The notes under the pieces: generated by a model
Seen by the model: only the letters and a program-made list of their open reading frames with translations
Databases searched by the model: none
What the model was told of the DNA's origin: nothing
DNA from: Aquimarina sp042434915
GTDB lineage: Bacteria; Bacteroidota; Bacteroidia; Flavobacteriales; Flavobacteriaceae
Direction: 5' to 3'
Assembly (NCBI RefSeq): GCF_042434915.1
Contig: NZ_CP170198.1
Coordinates: forward strand, 2,356,001 to 2,420,000
Length of the DNA: 64,000 nucleotides
Shown here: positions 37,401-45,310 of the stretch, piece by piece
Layout: every line of letters starts with the position of its first letter
Numbering within the stretch: the stretch's first letter is position 1
Position numbers and translations under genes: made by a program

Positions 37401-40400
37401 CCATAACCCAAGAGGATTTAGACACGGGGCAAGTTGTAAATACCGCAACAGCTGGAGGACAAGATCCTGCCGGAGGTAGTGTTACAGATTTATCGGATGA
37501 TCCAGATAACCCAAACAATACTATAGATGATCCAACAGTTACAAATTTAGGGTCTTCTCCCTCGTTATTTTTAACAAAAGTAGCAGATGAGGATACAGAT
37601 GTAGTATTTAATCAAAATATCACCTATACTTATCAACTAACCAATAACGGAAATGTGACGTTTGATAATGTAACCCTAGAGGATTTACATTTAGGAACTG
37701 GTACACTAAGCCCAATTACTTTACAAAGCACTACGGGGTCAGATATTGGAGGTGATGCAATTGTTGACGAATTAGCTCCAAATCAGGTAGCTATATTCGA
37801 ATCCTCATATCGTATAACGCAAGAAGATATTGATAATCAAACTGATATTCTTAATACTGCTACGGCGACAGGTAATCCTAGAACAGGCTCATTAATTGAC
37901 CCTTCTGTTCAGGAAATTATTAGTGTTATAACCGAAGCTCCAAATATAGAAGCTACAAAAACACAAGTAATCGTAGATAATGGAGATGGTAGCGATGGTA
38001 TTAATGATGTCATAAACTATACTATTATAATTACCAATACTGGCAATGTAACACTTACCTCCATTGCTATAACAGATACTTTTGTTGATGCTAACGGACA
38101 ATCACTAAACTTAGATATACCACCTACCTTTGATTCCGCAACTCTGGGCAGTACAGAAGGAACTCTTTTAGTTGGAGAAACAGCTACCTACCTGGCTAGA
38201 TATACGTTAACACAAGAAGCTGTCGATGCAGGAGGAGTGAGCAACAGCGTACTGGTAGCAGCAACTTCTCCTCAAAACACTGCTGTTAGTGATACTAGTG
38301 ATGATGGAGATGATGCAGATGGAAACACAACGAATGATACTACAGATTTTACTATAACCGAAGCCCCAAGTATAGAAGCTACAAAAACACAAGTAATCGT
38401 AGATAATGGAGATGGTAGCGATGGTATCAATGATGTCATAAACTATACTATTACAATTACCAATACTGGCAATGTAACACTTACCGCCATTGCTATAACA
38501 GATACTTTTGTTGATGCTAACGGACAATCATTAAACTTAGATACACCACCTACCTTTGATTCCGCAACTCTGGGCAGTACAGAAGGAACTCTTTTAGTTG
38601 GAGAAACAGCTACCTACCTGGCTAGATATACGTTAACACAAGAAGCTGTCGATGCAGGAGGAGTGAGCAACAGCGTATTGGTAGCAGCAACTTCTCCTCA
38701 AAACACTGCTGTGAATGATACTAGTGATGATGGAGATGATGCAGATGGAAACACAACAAATGATACTACAGATTTTACTATAACCGAAGCTCCAAGTATA
38801 GAAGCTACAAAAACACAAGTAATCGTAGATAATGGAGATGGTAGCGATGGTATTAATGATGTCATAAACTATACTATTACAATTACCAATACTGGCAATG
38901 TAACACTTACCGCCATTGCTATAACAGATACTTTTGTTGATGCTAACGGACAATCACTAAACTTAGATATACCACCTACCTTTGATTCCGCAACTCTGGG
39001 CAGTACAGAAGGAACTCTTTTAGTTGGAGAAACAGCTACCTACCTGGCTAGATATACGTTAACACAAGAAGCTGTCGATGCAGGAGGAGTGAGCAACAGC
39101 GTATTGGTAGCAGCAACTTCTCCTCAAAACACTGCTGTTAGTGATACTAGTGATGATGGAGATGATGCAGATGGAAACACAACAAATGATACTACAGATT
39201 TTACTATAACCGAAGCTCCAAATATAGAAGCTACAAAAACACAAGGAATCGTAGATAATGGAGATGGTAGCGATGGTATTAATGATGTCATAAACTATAC
39301 TATTACAATTACCAATACTGGCAATGTAACACTTACCTCTATTGCTATAACAGATACTTTTGTTGATGCTAACGGACAATCACTAAACTTAGATATACCA
39401 CCTACCTTTGATTCCGCAACTCTGGGCAGTACAGAAGGAACTCTTTTAGTTGGAGAAACAGCTACCTACCTGGCTAGATATACGTTAACACAAGAAGCTG
39501 TCGATGCAGGAGGAGTGAGCAACAGCGTATTGGTAGCAGCAACTTCTCCTCAAAACACTGCTGTGAATGATACTAGTGATGATGGAGATGATGCAGATGG
39601 AAACACAACAAATGATACTACAGATTTTACTATAACCGAAGCTCCAAGTATAGAAGCTACAAAAACACAAGTAATCGTAGATAATGGAGATGGTAGCGAT
39701 GGTATTAATGATGTCATAAACTATACTATTACAATTACCAATACTGGCAATGTAACACTTACCGCCATTGCTATAACAGATACTTTTGTTGATGCTAACG
39801 GACAATCACTAAACTTAGATACACCACCTACCTTTGATTCCGCAACTCTGGGCAGTACAGAAGGAACTCTTTTAGTTGGAGAAACAGCTACCTACCTGGC
39901 TAGATATACGTTAACACAAGAAGCTGTCGATGCAGGAGGAGTGAGCAACAGCGTATTGGTAGCAGCAACTTCTCCTCAAAACACTGCTGTGAATGATACT
40001 AGTGATGATGGAGATGATGCAGATGGAAACACAACGAATGATACTACAGATTTTACTATAACCGAAGCTCCAAGTATAGAAGCTACAAAAACACAAGGAA
40101 TGGTAGATAATGGAGATGGTAGCGATGGTATTAATGATGTCATAAACTATACTATTACAATTACCAATACTGGCAATGTAACACTTACCTCTATTGCTAT
40201 AACAGATACTTTTGTTGATGCTAACGGACAATCACTAAACTTAGATATACCACCTACCTTTGATTCCGCAACTCTGGGCAGTACAGAAGGAACTCTTTTA
40301 GTTGGAGAAACAGCTACCTACCTGGCTAGATATACGTTAACACAAGAAGCTGTCGATGCAGGAGGAGTGAGCAACAGCGTATTGGTAGCAGCAACTTCTC

Positions 40401-42445
40401 CTCAAAACACTGCTGTTAGTGATACTAGTGATGATGGAGATGATGCAGATGGAAACACAACGAATGATACTACAGATTTTACTATAACCGAAGCTCCAAA
40501 TATAGAAGCTACAAAAACACAAGGAATCGTAGATAATGGAGATGGTAGCGATGGTATTAATGATGTCATAAACTATACTATTACAATTACCAATACTGGC
40601 AATGTAACACTTACCTCTATTGCTATAACAGATACTTTTGTTGATGCTAACGGACAATCACTAAACTTAGATATACCACCTACCTTTGATTCCGCAACTC
40701 TGGGCAGTACAGAAGGAACTCTTTTAGTTGGAGAAACAGCTACCTACCTGGCTAGATATACGTTAACACAAGAAGCTGTCGATGCAGGAGGAGTAAGCAA
40801 CAGCGTATTGGTAGCAGCAACTTCTCCTCAAAACACTGCTGTTAGTGATACTAGTGATGATGGAGATGATGCAGATGGAAACACAACAAATGATACTACA
40901 GATTTTACTATAACCGAAGCTCCAAATATAGAAGCTACAAAAACACAAGTAATCGTAGATAATGGAGATGGTAGCGATGGTATTAATGATGTCATAAACT
41001 ATACTATTACAATTACCAATACTGGTAATGTAACACTTACCGCCATTGCTATAACAGATACTTTTGTTGATGCTAACGGACAATCATTAAACTTAGATAT
41101 ACCACCTACCTTTGATTTCGCAACTCTGGGTAGTACAGAAGGAACTCTTTTAGTTGGAGAAACAGCTACCTACCTGGCTAGATATACGTTAACACAAGAA
41201 GCTGTCGATGCAGGAGGAGTAAGCAACAGCGTATTGGTAGCAGCAACTTCTCCTCAAAACACTGCTGTTAGTGATACTAGTGATGATGGAGATGATGCAG
41301 ATGGAAACACAACGAATGATACTACAAATTTTACTATAATACCAGAACCAAGCCTTCGTCTTGTTAAAACAAGTGAACTCAATGGGACTATGGTTGGTGA
41401 TATAATTACTTATACATTTGAAATTGTTAATACTGGAAATGTTACTATTAACAATATTACCATCGATGACCCATTGACAGAAAGCATAGCTTTAGATGCT
41501 ACTCCATCTACATTAGAACCAGAAGAAATTGCAACCGCCATAGCAACCTATGCTATTACTCAAGAAGATATTAATCTTGGTAACGTTGAAAATAGTGCCA
41601 TGGTTATTGGATTCGATCCCAGAGGAAATAGTGTGATGGATGTTTCGGATAATGGAGATGAGGCTGTGGATGAAGATAATGATGGAGACCCTACTAATGA
41701 CAAAACAATAACACTAATTGAACAAACACTGAATCTTGCAGTTACAAAAGTAGGCACCTATGAAGACTCCAATAATAACGGAATAGTAAATGCAGGAGAT
41801 CAAATAAAGTACACTTTTAGAATAGAAAACACGGGCACTGTAGATATCATAAATATTACATTAACCGATCCGCTTCCAAACATTCTAGTATCTGGAGGTC
41901 CTATTGATCTAAAGGTTGGAGAATCAAACGAAGATGAATTTACGGCAATATATGTACTGAAGCAGCAAGATATTGTTCAAAAACAAATAATTAATCAAGC
42001 TACAGCTATCGGACAAGGGCCATCTGGCACTATAGTATCAGACTTATCAGATGATCCCAACGTTGATACCAATATTGATTTGGATCAAGATGGTGATTTT
42101 GAGGATAAAACAATTACTATAATAGACTTTGGAGGTGATGAACTAATTATTTATAAAGGAATCTCTCCAAATGGTGATGGTAAAAACGATGAGTTTAGAA
42201 TTGTTGGATTAGATAATTTTCCTAATAATAATTTAAAAATTTTTAATAGATGGGGAGTGATTGTTTTTGAACAAAATAATTATGAACAACCAAACTCAGA
42301 ACTGTTTAAAGGAGCAAGTAGCGGTCGTTCAACCATTAGCAAAAGAAGAAATTTACCCGTAGGGACTTATTATTATGTATTAGAATATTCAAATAATAAC
42401 GGGACAAGAAAATCAAAAACAGGATACTTATACATTAACCGATAA
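34418..42445 (+). CDS. Giant T9SS-exported repeat surface protein
   Basis: A 2675-residue protein. Residues 1-21 are a signal peptide (hydrophobic core LLFFFIILFSINF, cleavage near FSQ). About 130-460 resembles the IgGFc-binding N-terminal domain; 475-545 is an Ig-like domain (AYQWFQNGAQIVGATTSTY). From 545 on come DUF11/DUF7507-type beta domains: five divergent copies, then eight almost identical copies of 142 residues (1173-2308), then two more divergent copies. Residues 2575-2675 form the gliding-motility-associated (CHU_C, type B) sorting domain with ISPNGDGKNDEFRI and LKIFNRWGVIVFE. It should be secreted by the T9SS and attached to the surface as a long adhesive or filamentous stalk. The ligand is unknown. 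Confidence 0.92.
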   Translation: MKKILLFFFIILFSINFSFSQLSNQHYLPPLKQVTNNQAIRQQAFYLSTPETSPFDVLVYRGTNPSPIATLVNLSSTTPIQYDIANGDNNITLVTNANTGVVLSNSGLRFEAPGGENFYVNYRGRSGAQATSLTSKGVQALGTSFKWGGIPNRANNANLTSTLGIMATEDGTTVNIFGYDPACEFRLAGDPDGLIDDSIQIVLNAGQTFVLEARKGETSANIDGWLGASIKSNKNIAISNGGLNTGVRIGSQSRDAAIDQPVPENVLGREYVFVRGNGTNETEFPIIIGTQNGTEIFVNGATTPIATINTGEYFEIPGSNYSGGSAGANMYVNTSKETYAYQCLAGSTGIQTIGLNFIAPVNCLLPDNLESISNIRDVDNLEFDGGITIIASTTTPDENIVVTDDTGIVNKPTSIPVIGSPDWKTFFVSGLSGDVSVQSTGPIAVGFLGVNSNAGIAGYFSGFDSVPVVALDVSGGGCLPGSDVFEISNSFDAYQWFQNGAQIVGATTSTYTPTEPGDFFVRVTKGSCTYDSAILSVYNCDPEIVIKKTVDNSNALEGDNVIFTITVEHLGVNPVSNLVINDVLPAELSFVSGTPSFGTWVAPNWTIGSMFSGELHSLQVTASVNEIDATTTVTNIISNTQNEIEANTLPDDFTEDVTITNSDVTITKQDQAPIDGSYDTVGEQIVYNFVVNNTGEVPLNNITISDSNIDVGSLTPSTVSNLPVGASATFTATHTITQDDIEADQVINSATVFAELSNGFIISDISDDPDDTTTNIDDPTITPIDQKGALVLEKIAQPAQDGLYDTIGEVIQYELTVFNTGNVSLTNVSITDSFADAGSISPTNITNLPAGSSAIFTAQHTLVVDDFNNGSATNTATVSGTEVVEGTLITDTSDDPTTITPEDATVVTIPQFGQLSVTKVDEAPADGSYDTIDETIRYTIVIESVGTVTITNINVVDPNADTIILLGTTGTDAGGDMTVDSMDPGDTATYLVTHSITQEDLDTGQVVNTATAGGQDPAGGSVTDLSDDPDNPNNTIDDPTVTNLGSSPSLFLTKVADEDTDVVFNQNITYTYQLTNNGNVTFDNVTLEDLHLGTGTLSPITLQSTTGSDIGGDAIVDELAPNQVAIFESSYRITQEDIDNQTDILNTATATGNPRTGSLIDPSVQEIISVITEAPNIEATKTQVIVDNGDGSDGINDVINYTIIITNTGNVTLTSIAITDTFVDANGQSLNLDIPPTFDSATLGSTEGTLLVGETATYLARYTLTQEAVDAGGVSNSVLVAATSPQNTAVSDTSDDGDDADGNTTNDTTDFTITEAPSIEATKTQVIVDNGDGSDGINDVINYTITITNTGNVTLTAIAITDTFVDANGQSLNLDTPPTFDSATLGSTEGTLLVGETATYLARYTLTQEAVDAGGVSNSVLVAATSPQNTAVNDTSDDGDDADGNTTNDTTDFTITEAPSIEATKTQVIVDNGDGSDGINDVINYTITITNTGNVTLTAIAITDTFVDANGQSLNLDIPPTFDSATLGSTEGTLLVGETATYLARYTLTQEAVDAGGVSNSVLVAATSPQNTAVSDTSDDGDDADGNTTNDTTDFTITEAPNIEATKTQGIVDNGDGSDGINDVINYTITITNTGNVTLTSIAITDTFVDANGQSLNLDIPPTFDSATLGSTEGTLLVGETATYLARYTLTQEAVDAGGVSNSVLVAATSPQNTAVNDTSDDGDDADGNTTNDTTDFTITEAPSIEATKTQVIVDNGDGSDGINDVINYTITITNTGNVTLTAIAITDTFVDANGQSLNLDTPPTFDSATLGSTEGTLLVGETATYLARYTLTQEAVDAGGVSNSVLVAATSPQNTAVNDTSDDGDDADGNTTNDTTDFTITEAPSIEATKTQGMVDNGDGSDGINDVINYTITITNTGNVTLTSIAITDTFVDANGQSLNLDIPPTFDSATLGSTEGTLLVGETATYLARYTLTQEAVDAGGVSNSVLVAATSPQNTAVSDTSDDGDDADGNTTNDTTDFTITEAPNIEATKTQGIVDNGDGSDGINDVINYTITITNTGNVTLTSIAITDTFVDANGQSLNLDIPPTFDSATLGSTEGTLLVGETATYLARYTLTQEAVDAGGVSNSVLVAATSPQNTAVSDTSDDGDDADGNTTNDTTDFTITEAPNIEATKTQVIVDNGDGSDGINDVINYTITITNTGNVTLTAIAITDTFVDANGQSLNLDIPPTFDFATLGSTEGTLLVGETATYLARYTLTQEAVDAGGVSNSVLVAATSPQNTAVSDTSDDGDDADGNTTNDTTNFTIIPEPSLRLVKTSELNGTMVGDIITYTFEIVNTGNVTINNITIDDPLTESIALDATPSTLEPEEIATAIATYAITQEDINLGNVENSAMVIGFDPRGNSVMDVSDNGDEAVDEDNDGDPTNDKTITLIEQTLNLAVTKVGTYEDSNNNGIVNAGDQIKYTFRIENTGTVDIINITLTDPLPNILVSGGPIDLKVGESNEDEFTAIYVLKQQDIVQKQIINQATAIGQGPSGTIVSDLSDDPNVDTNIDLDQDGDFEDKTITIIDFGGDELIIYKGISPNGDGKNDEFRIVGLDNFPNNNLKIFNRWGVIVFEQNNYEQPNSELFKGASSGRSTISKRRNLPVGTYYYVLEYSNNNGTRKSKTGYLYINR
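37934..41341 (+). repeat. Eight tandem 426-bp repeats inside the surface protein gene
   Basis: The period is exactly 426 bp (142 codons); copy starts are at 37934, 38360, 38786, 39212, 39638, 40064, 40490 and 40916. Copies differ at only a few positions, several of them shared between non-adjacent copies, and most synonymous positions are also identical, so the array is a recent amplification kept in frame. The number of copies may vary between strains and could be wrong in a short-read assembly. Confidence 0.95.
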
Positions 42446-42554
42446 ACTGAATAGCTAATTTATATTATTTGTTATAATTAAATCAATATTACTTAAAACA
42501 GCGTTAAGTAAATTATATACCTATAATAAATTTGACAGTATCATCCAAATAACA

Positions 42555-42581
42555 AAAACCTGCAAAAAAATTGCAGGTTTT
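42555..42581 (-). terminator. Terminator after tRNA-Arg
   Basis: An 11-bp stem (42555-42565 with 42571-42581) with a 5-nt loop; read on the minus strand it ends in T's. It is 11 nt beyond the 3' end of the tRNA and may also stop plus-strand transcripts of the surface protein gene. Confidence 0.75.
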
Positions 42582-42591
42582 GTAATTGATG

Positions 42592-42665
42592 TGACCGCGG
42601 AGGGATTCAAACCCCCAACCCTCAGAGCCGAAATCTGATGCGCTATTCAGTTGCGCCACGCGGCC
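42592..42665 (-). tRNA. tRNA-Arg (anticodon TCG)
   Basis: A 74-nt cloverleaf folds on the minus strand: 7-bp acceptor stem GGCCGCG/CGCGGTC with one G-U pair, 4-bp D stem GCGC/GCGC, 5-bp anticodon stem TCAGA/TCTGA with loop TTTCGGC (anticodon TCG, arginine), 5-nt variable loop and a 5-bp T stem. CCA is not encoded. The D loop reads AACTGAATA and the T loop TTTGAAT, so position 19 is A and position 56 is T instead of the usual G and C. It lies 7 nt after the yqeY stop, so both are probably on one transcript. Confidence 0.93.
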
Positions 42666-42672
42666 AATTTAA

Positions 42673-43125
42673 TTACGATAATTTTGCTTTCACAATTGTA
42701 GAAATTGTTTTTCCGTCAGCCTTACCCGTAAGTTTTGCATTTGCTTGTCCCATTACTTTCCCCATATCTTTCATACCTTCTGCACCAGTTTTTGCAATTA
42801 TATCAGCAACTACCTTTTCTATTTCAGCTTCGCTTAACTGCTCGGGTAAAAATTGAGAAATTACTTCGGCTTGAGCCAACTCTGGTTCTGCCAGATCACT
42901 TCTCTTCTGTTCAGTAAAAATAGCTGCACTATCCTTACGTTGTTTTACCAATTTTTGAAGTAATTTTAGTTCTTCCTCATCCGTCAAAGTTTCCTTGGCA
43001 GACCCAGTTTCTGTCTTTGCAAGTAAAATAGCTGATTTAATCGCTCGTAATGAGGTTAATGCATTAGAATCTTTTGCTTTCATAGCCTCTTTCATTGCCG
43101 TCATTACTTTTTGCTCTAAACTCAT
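42673..43125 (-). CDS. yqeY: GatB/YqeY domain protein
   Basis: A 150-residue, mostly helical cytoplasmic protein. The YqeY pattern is seen in LRAIKSAILLAKTE, QRKDSAAIF, EVISQFLPEQLSE and GMKDMGKVMGQANAKLTGKADG. It resembles the C-terminal tRNA-binding tail of GatB of the amidotransferase, so a link with tRNA or aminoacylation is plausible but unproven. It stands after the ftsZ terminator and immediately before tRNA-Arg, which makes the tRNA link more appealing. Confidence 0.92.
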   Translation of the reverse strand: MSLEQKVMTAMKEAMKAKDSNALTSLRAIKSAILLAKTETGSAKETLTDEEELKLLQKLVKQRKDSAAIFTEQKRSDLAEPELAQAEVISQFLPEQLSEAEIEKVVADIIAKTGAEGMKDMGKVMGQANAKLTGKADGKTISTIVKAKLS

Positions 43126-43180
43126 GGTGATAGTGATTACTTTTAATCAAGTTATTAATGGACTGCGAAGATAAAAAATA

Positions 43181-43210
43181 AACCGATATTCTCTAGATAG
43201 AATATCGGTT
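43181..43210 (-). terminator. Terminator of the dcw cluster after ftsZ
   Basis: A perfect 12-bp stem (43181-43192 with 43199-43210) with a 6-nt loop, 26 nt after the ftsZ stop; on the minus strand it is followed by a T-rich stretch. Confidence 0.8.
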
Positions 43211-43236
43211 ATCTGTATTTTTTTATAAAAGCTAAA

Positions 43237-45237
43237 TTAGTCTACATTATCATGCAGAAATGAATTATTTCTACGCAACTGTATCTCATCATTCTCATCG
43301 GTTCCAAGACTTGTTCTTGATAGTCCTGAACCATCTGATCGTGAGGCTACATCTATTCCCGCTCTTTTATACGCTGGTTCTTTTTCTATTTCCTCGATAT
43401 TTGAACTATTTCTAAATTTATAATTAAATTCTTTCATTTTTGCGCGTCGCTCTGCTGCACGCGCTCTTAATGTCTCAGAAATAGGTTGATCAATAGGGTC
43501 GACCACCTCGGGAGTAGTTTCTTCTGTAACTTTAGGTTCTACAATTTTCTTTTCAAGAATAATTTCTTCCTCTTCTTCTAAAGTTTGAACTACCGGTTTA
43601 GCTTCAGACAAACGTTTTTCTTCTTCCATATAATCCTCTAAACTGTATTTACGAACTTCATCATTTATAGATTCTGTCGTAGGCACAACTTCTATGGGAT
43701 CTTTAACATCTACGTTTAAAATATCATCGGTGAGATCAAAAATTATGGGTTTTTCATCCTCAACATGTTTCTTACTGTCGATTTGAACTGTTTCTTTTGG
43801 CTCATCAACCTGTTTTTCCTCCTGCTGGACTGGCATATCAAATGCCAAAGTAAACTGATCTTCTTTTGCTTTTTCTGTAATTAGTTCTTCTCTAACATCT
43901 TCTGCGTCCTTTACCTCTATCTGATTAATAATGTCCTGTGCATTGATAATTACAAAATCTTCATCTTTTGAAAAAGGTTTTACTACCTCATATTCTACAT
44001 CAATATTTTTCAGAAACTCTGTAGTAGGAATAAATGATGTATTCTTTATTGGTTGCTCAAGCTGTTCATCATCTAACAAAGTATGTTTAATAATAGGATC
44101 AGGTTTTACTTCTTCTTTTTTAGGAAGTTCTCTAAATAAAGGTGTAGTACTACTTGTAGATTTAGGCGTAAGACTTTGCGTTAATGCACGCTGCTCATCG
44201 TCCAACGTATGGATAATTTTTTTAGTTTCTGTATTAACTATTTCATCTTGTTGTTCTACATTAAATCCAGTTGCAATTACTGTAACAGATATTGCATCTT
44301 CTAGAGATTCGTCTTCTCCAACACCCATAATTATGTTGGCTCCATGTCCTGCCTCTTGTTGTATATGATCATTAATTTCTCCTATCTCATCTATAGTTAT
44401 TTCTTCTTTTCCAGAAACAATTAATAACAAAACATTTTTGGCACCCGTTATTTTGTTATCATTTAACAATGGTGAATCCAATGCCTTAACAATAGCATCA
44501 TGAGCACGTTTGGCACCAGAGGCATTAGCAGAGCCCATAATTGCCGTACCACTATTACTAAGTACTGTTTTGGCATCACGTAAATCTATGTTTTGAGTAT
44601 AGTGATGTGTAATTACCTCGGCAATACCTCTAGAGGCTGTTGCCAAAACTTCGTCTGCTTTTGAGAATCCAGCTTTAAAGCCAAGATTTCCGTATACTTC
44701 TCGTAATTTATTATTATTAATCACTACAAGAGAATCTACTTGAGAACGCAATTTTTCGACCCCTAACTGTGCCTGTTCGTTACGCATTCTACCTTCAAAC
44801 TGGAAGGGTATGGTTACGATTCCGACAGTTAGAATATCCAACTCTCTAGCCATTTTTGCTATTATGGGTGCAGCACCTGTACCTGTACCGCCTCCCATAC
44901 CTGCTGTTATAAAAATCATCTTGGTATTGGTATCCAACATTCTTTTTATCTCTTCGTAGCTCTCTACTGCAGCTTTTTCTCCAACTTCTGGATTCGCTCC
45001 GGCACCTAACCCTTCGGTTAGTGAAACGCCTAATTGTATTTTATTAGGTATCGGACTATTGTCCAACGCTTGCGAATCTGTATTACAAATTACAAAATCT
45101 ACTCCCTTAATACCCTGTTGAAACATATGATTGATAGCATTGCTACCGCCTCCTCCAACACCTATCACTTTGATAACATTGGATTGATTTTTAGGTAAAT
45201 CAAACGAAATATTTTCAAACTCTTCATTACTACTCAT
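43237..45237 (-). CDS. ftsZ: Cell division protein FtsZ with a long linker
   Basis: A 666-residue tubulin homologue that forms the Z ring. The GTPase core covers about residues 18-330, with VIGVGGGGSNAINHM, the tubulin signature GGGTGTGAAP (from 115) and ITTAGMGGGT-like contacts intact. It then has about 320 residues of acidic, Glu/Lys-rich linker, and ends in a conserved tip RRNNSFLHDNVD that should bind FtsA or other partners. Common FtsZ proteins are 350-400 residues, so the linker is long, though extended linkers are known in Flavobacteriia. It is the last gene of the dcw cluster, 73 nt after ftsA. Confidence 0.97.
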   Translation of the reverse strand: MSSNEEFENISFDLPKNQSNVIKVIGVGGGGSNAINHMFQQGIKGVDFVICNTDSQALDNSPIPNKIQLGVSLTEGLGAGANPEVGEKAAVESYEEIKRMLDTNTKMIFITAGMGGGTGTGAAPIIAKMARELDILTVGIVTIPFQFEGRMRNEQAQLGVEKLRSQVDSLVVINNNKLREVYGNLGFKAGFSKADEVLATASRGIAEVITHHYTQNIDLRDAKTVLSNSGTAIMGSANASGAKRAHDAIVKALDSPLLNDNKITGAKNVLLLIVSGKEEITIDEIGEINDHIQQEAGHGANIIMGVGEDESLEDAISVTVIATGFNVEQQDEIVNTETKKIIHTLDDEQRALTQSLTPKSTSSTTPLFRELPKKEEVKPDPIIKHTLLDDEQLEQPIKNTSFIPTTEFLKNIDVEYEVVKPFSKDEDFVIINAQDIINQIEVKDAEDVREELITEKAKEDQFTLAFDMPVQQEEKQVDEPKETVQIDSKKHVEDEKPIIFDLTDDILNVDVKDPIEVVPTTESINDEVRKYSLEDYMEEEKRLSEAKPVVQTLEEEEEIILEKKIVEPKVTEETTPEVVDPIDQPISETLRARAAERRAKMKEFNYKFRNSSNIEEIEKEPAYKRAGIDVASRSDGSGLSRTSLGTDENDEIQLRRNNSFLHDNVD

Positions 45238-45310
45238 AATTGCTAATTTTATGGTTCTCTTACTTTTTTTCCTTTTCTTCTTTATTTTTTTCCTTTCAAG
45301 CTAAGGATAC

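Noticed and set aside
37892..41083. Series of 106-codon open frames on the minus strand at 426-bp intervals
   Set aside because: They are antisense shadows of the repeat unit of the surface protein; their cysteine-, serine- and isoleucine-rich translation has no protein character.
37934..41341. Regularly spaced repeats resembling a CRISPR array at first glance
   Set aside because: The repeat unit is 426 bp, lies in frame inside one gene and has no spacers; no cas genes are present.
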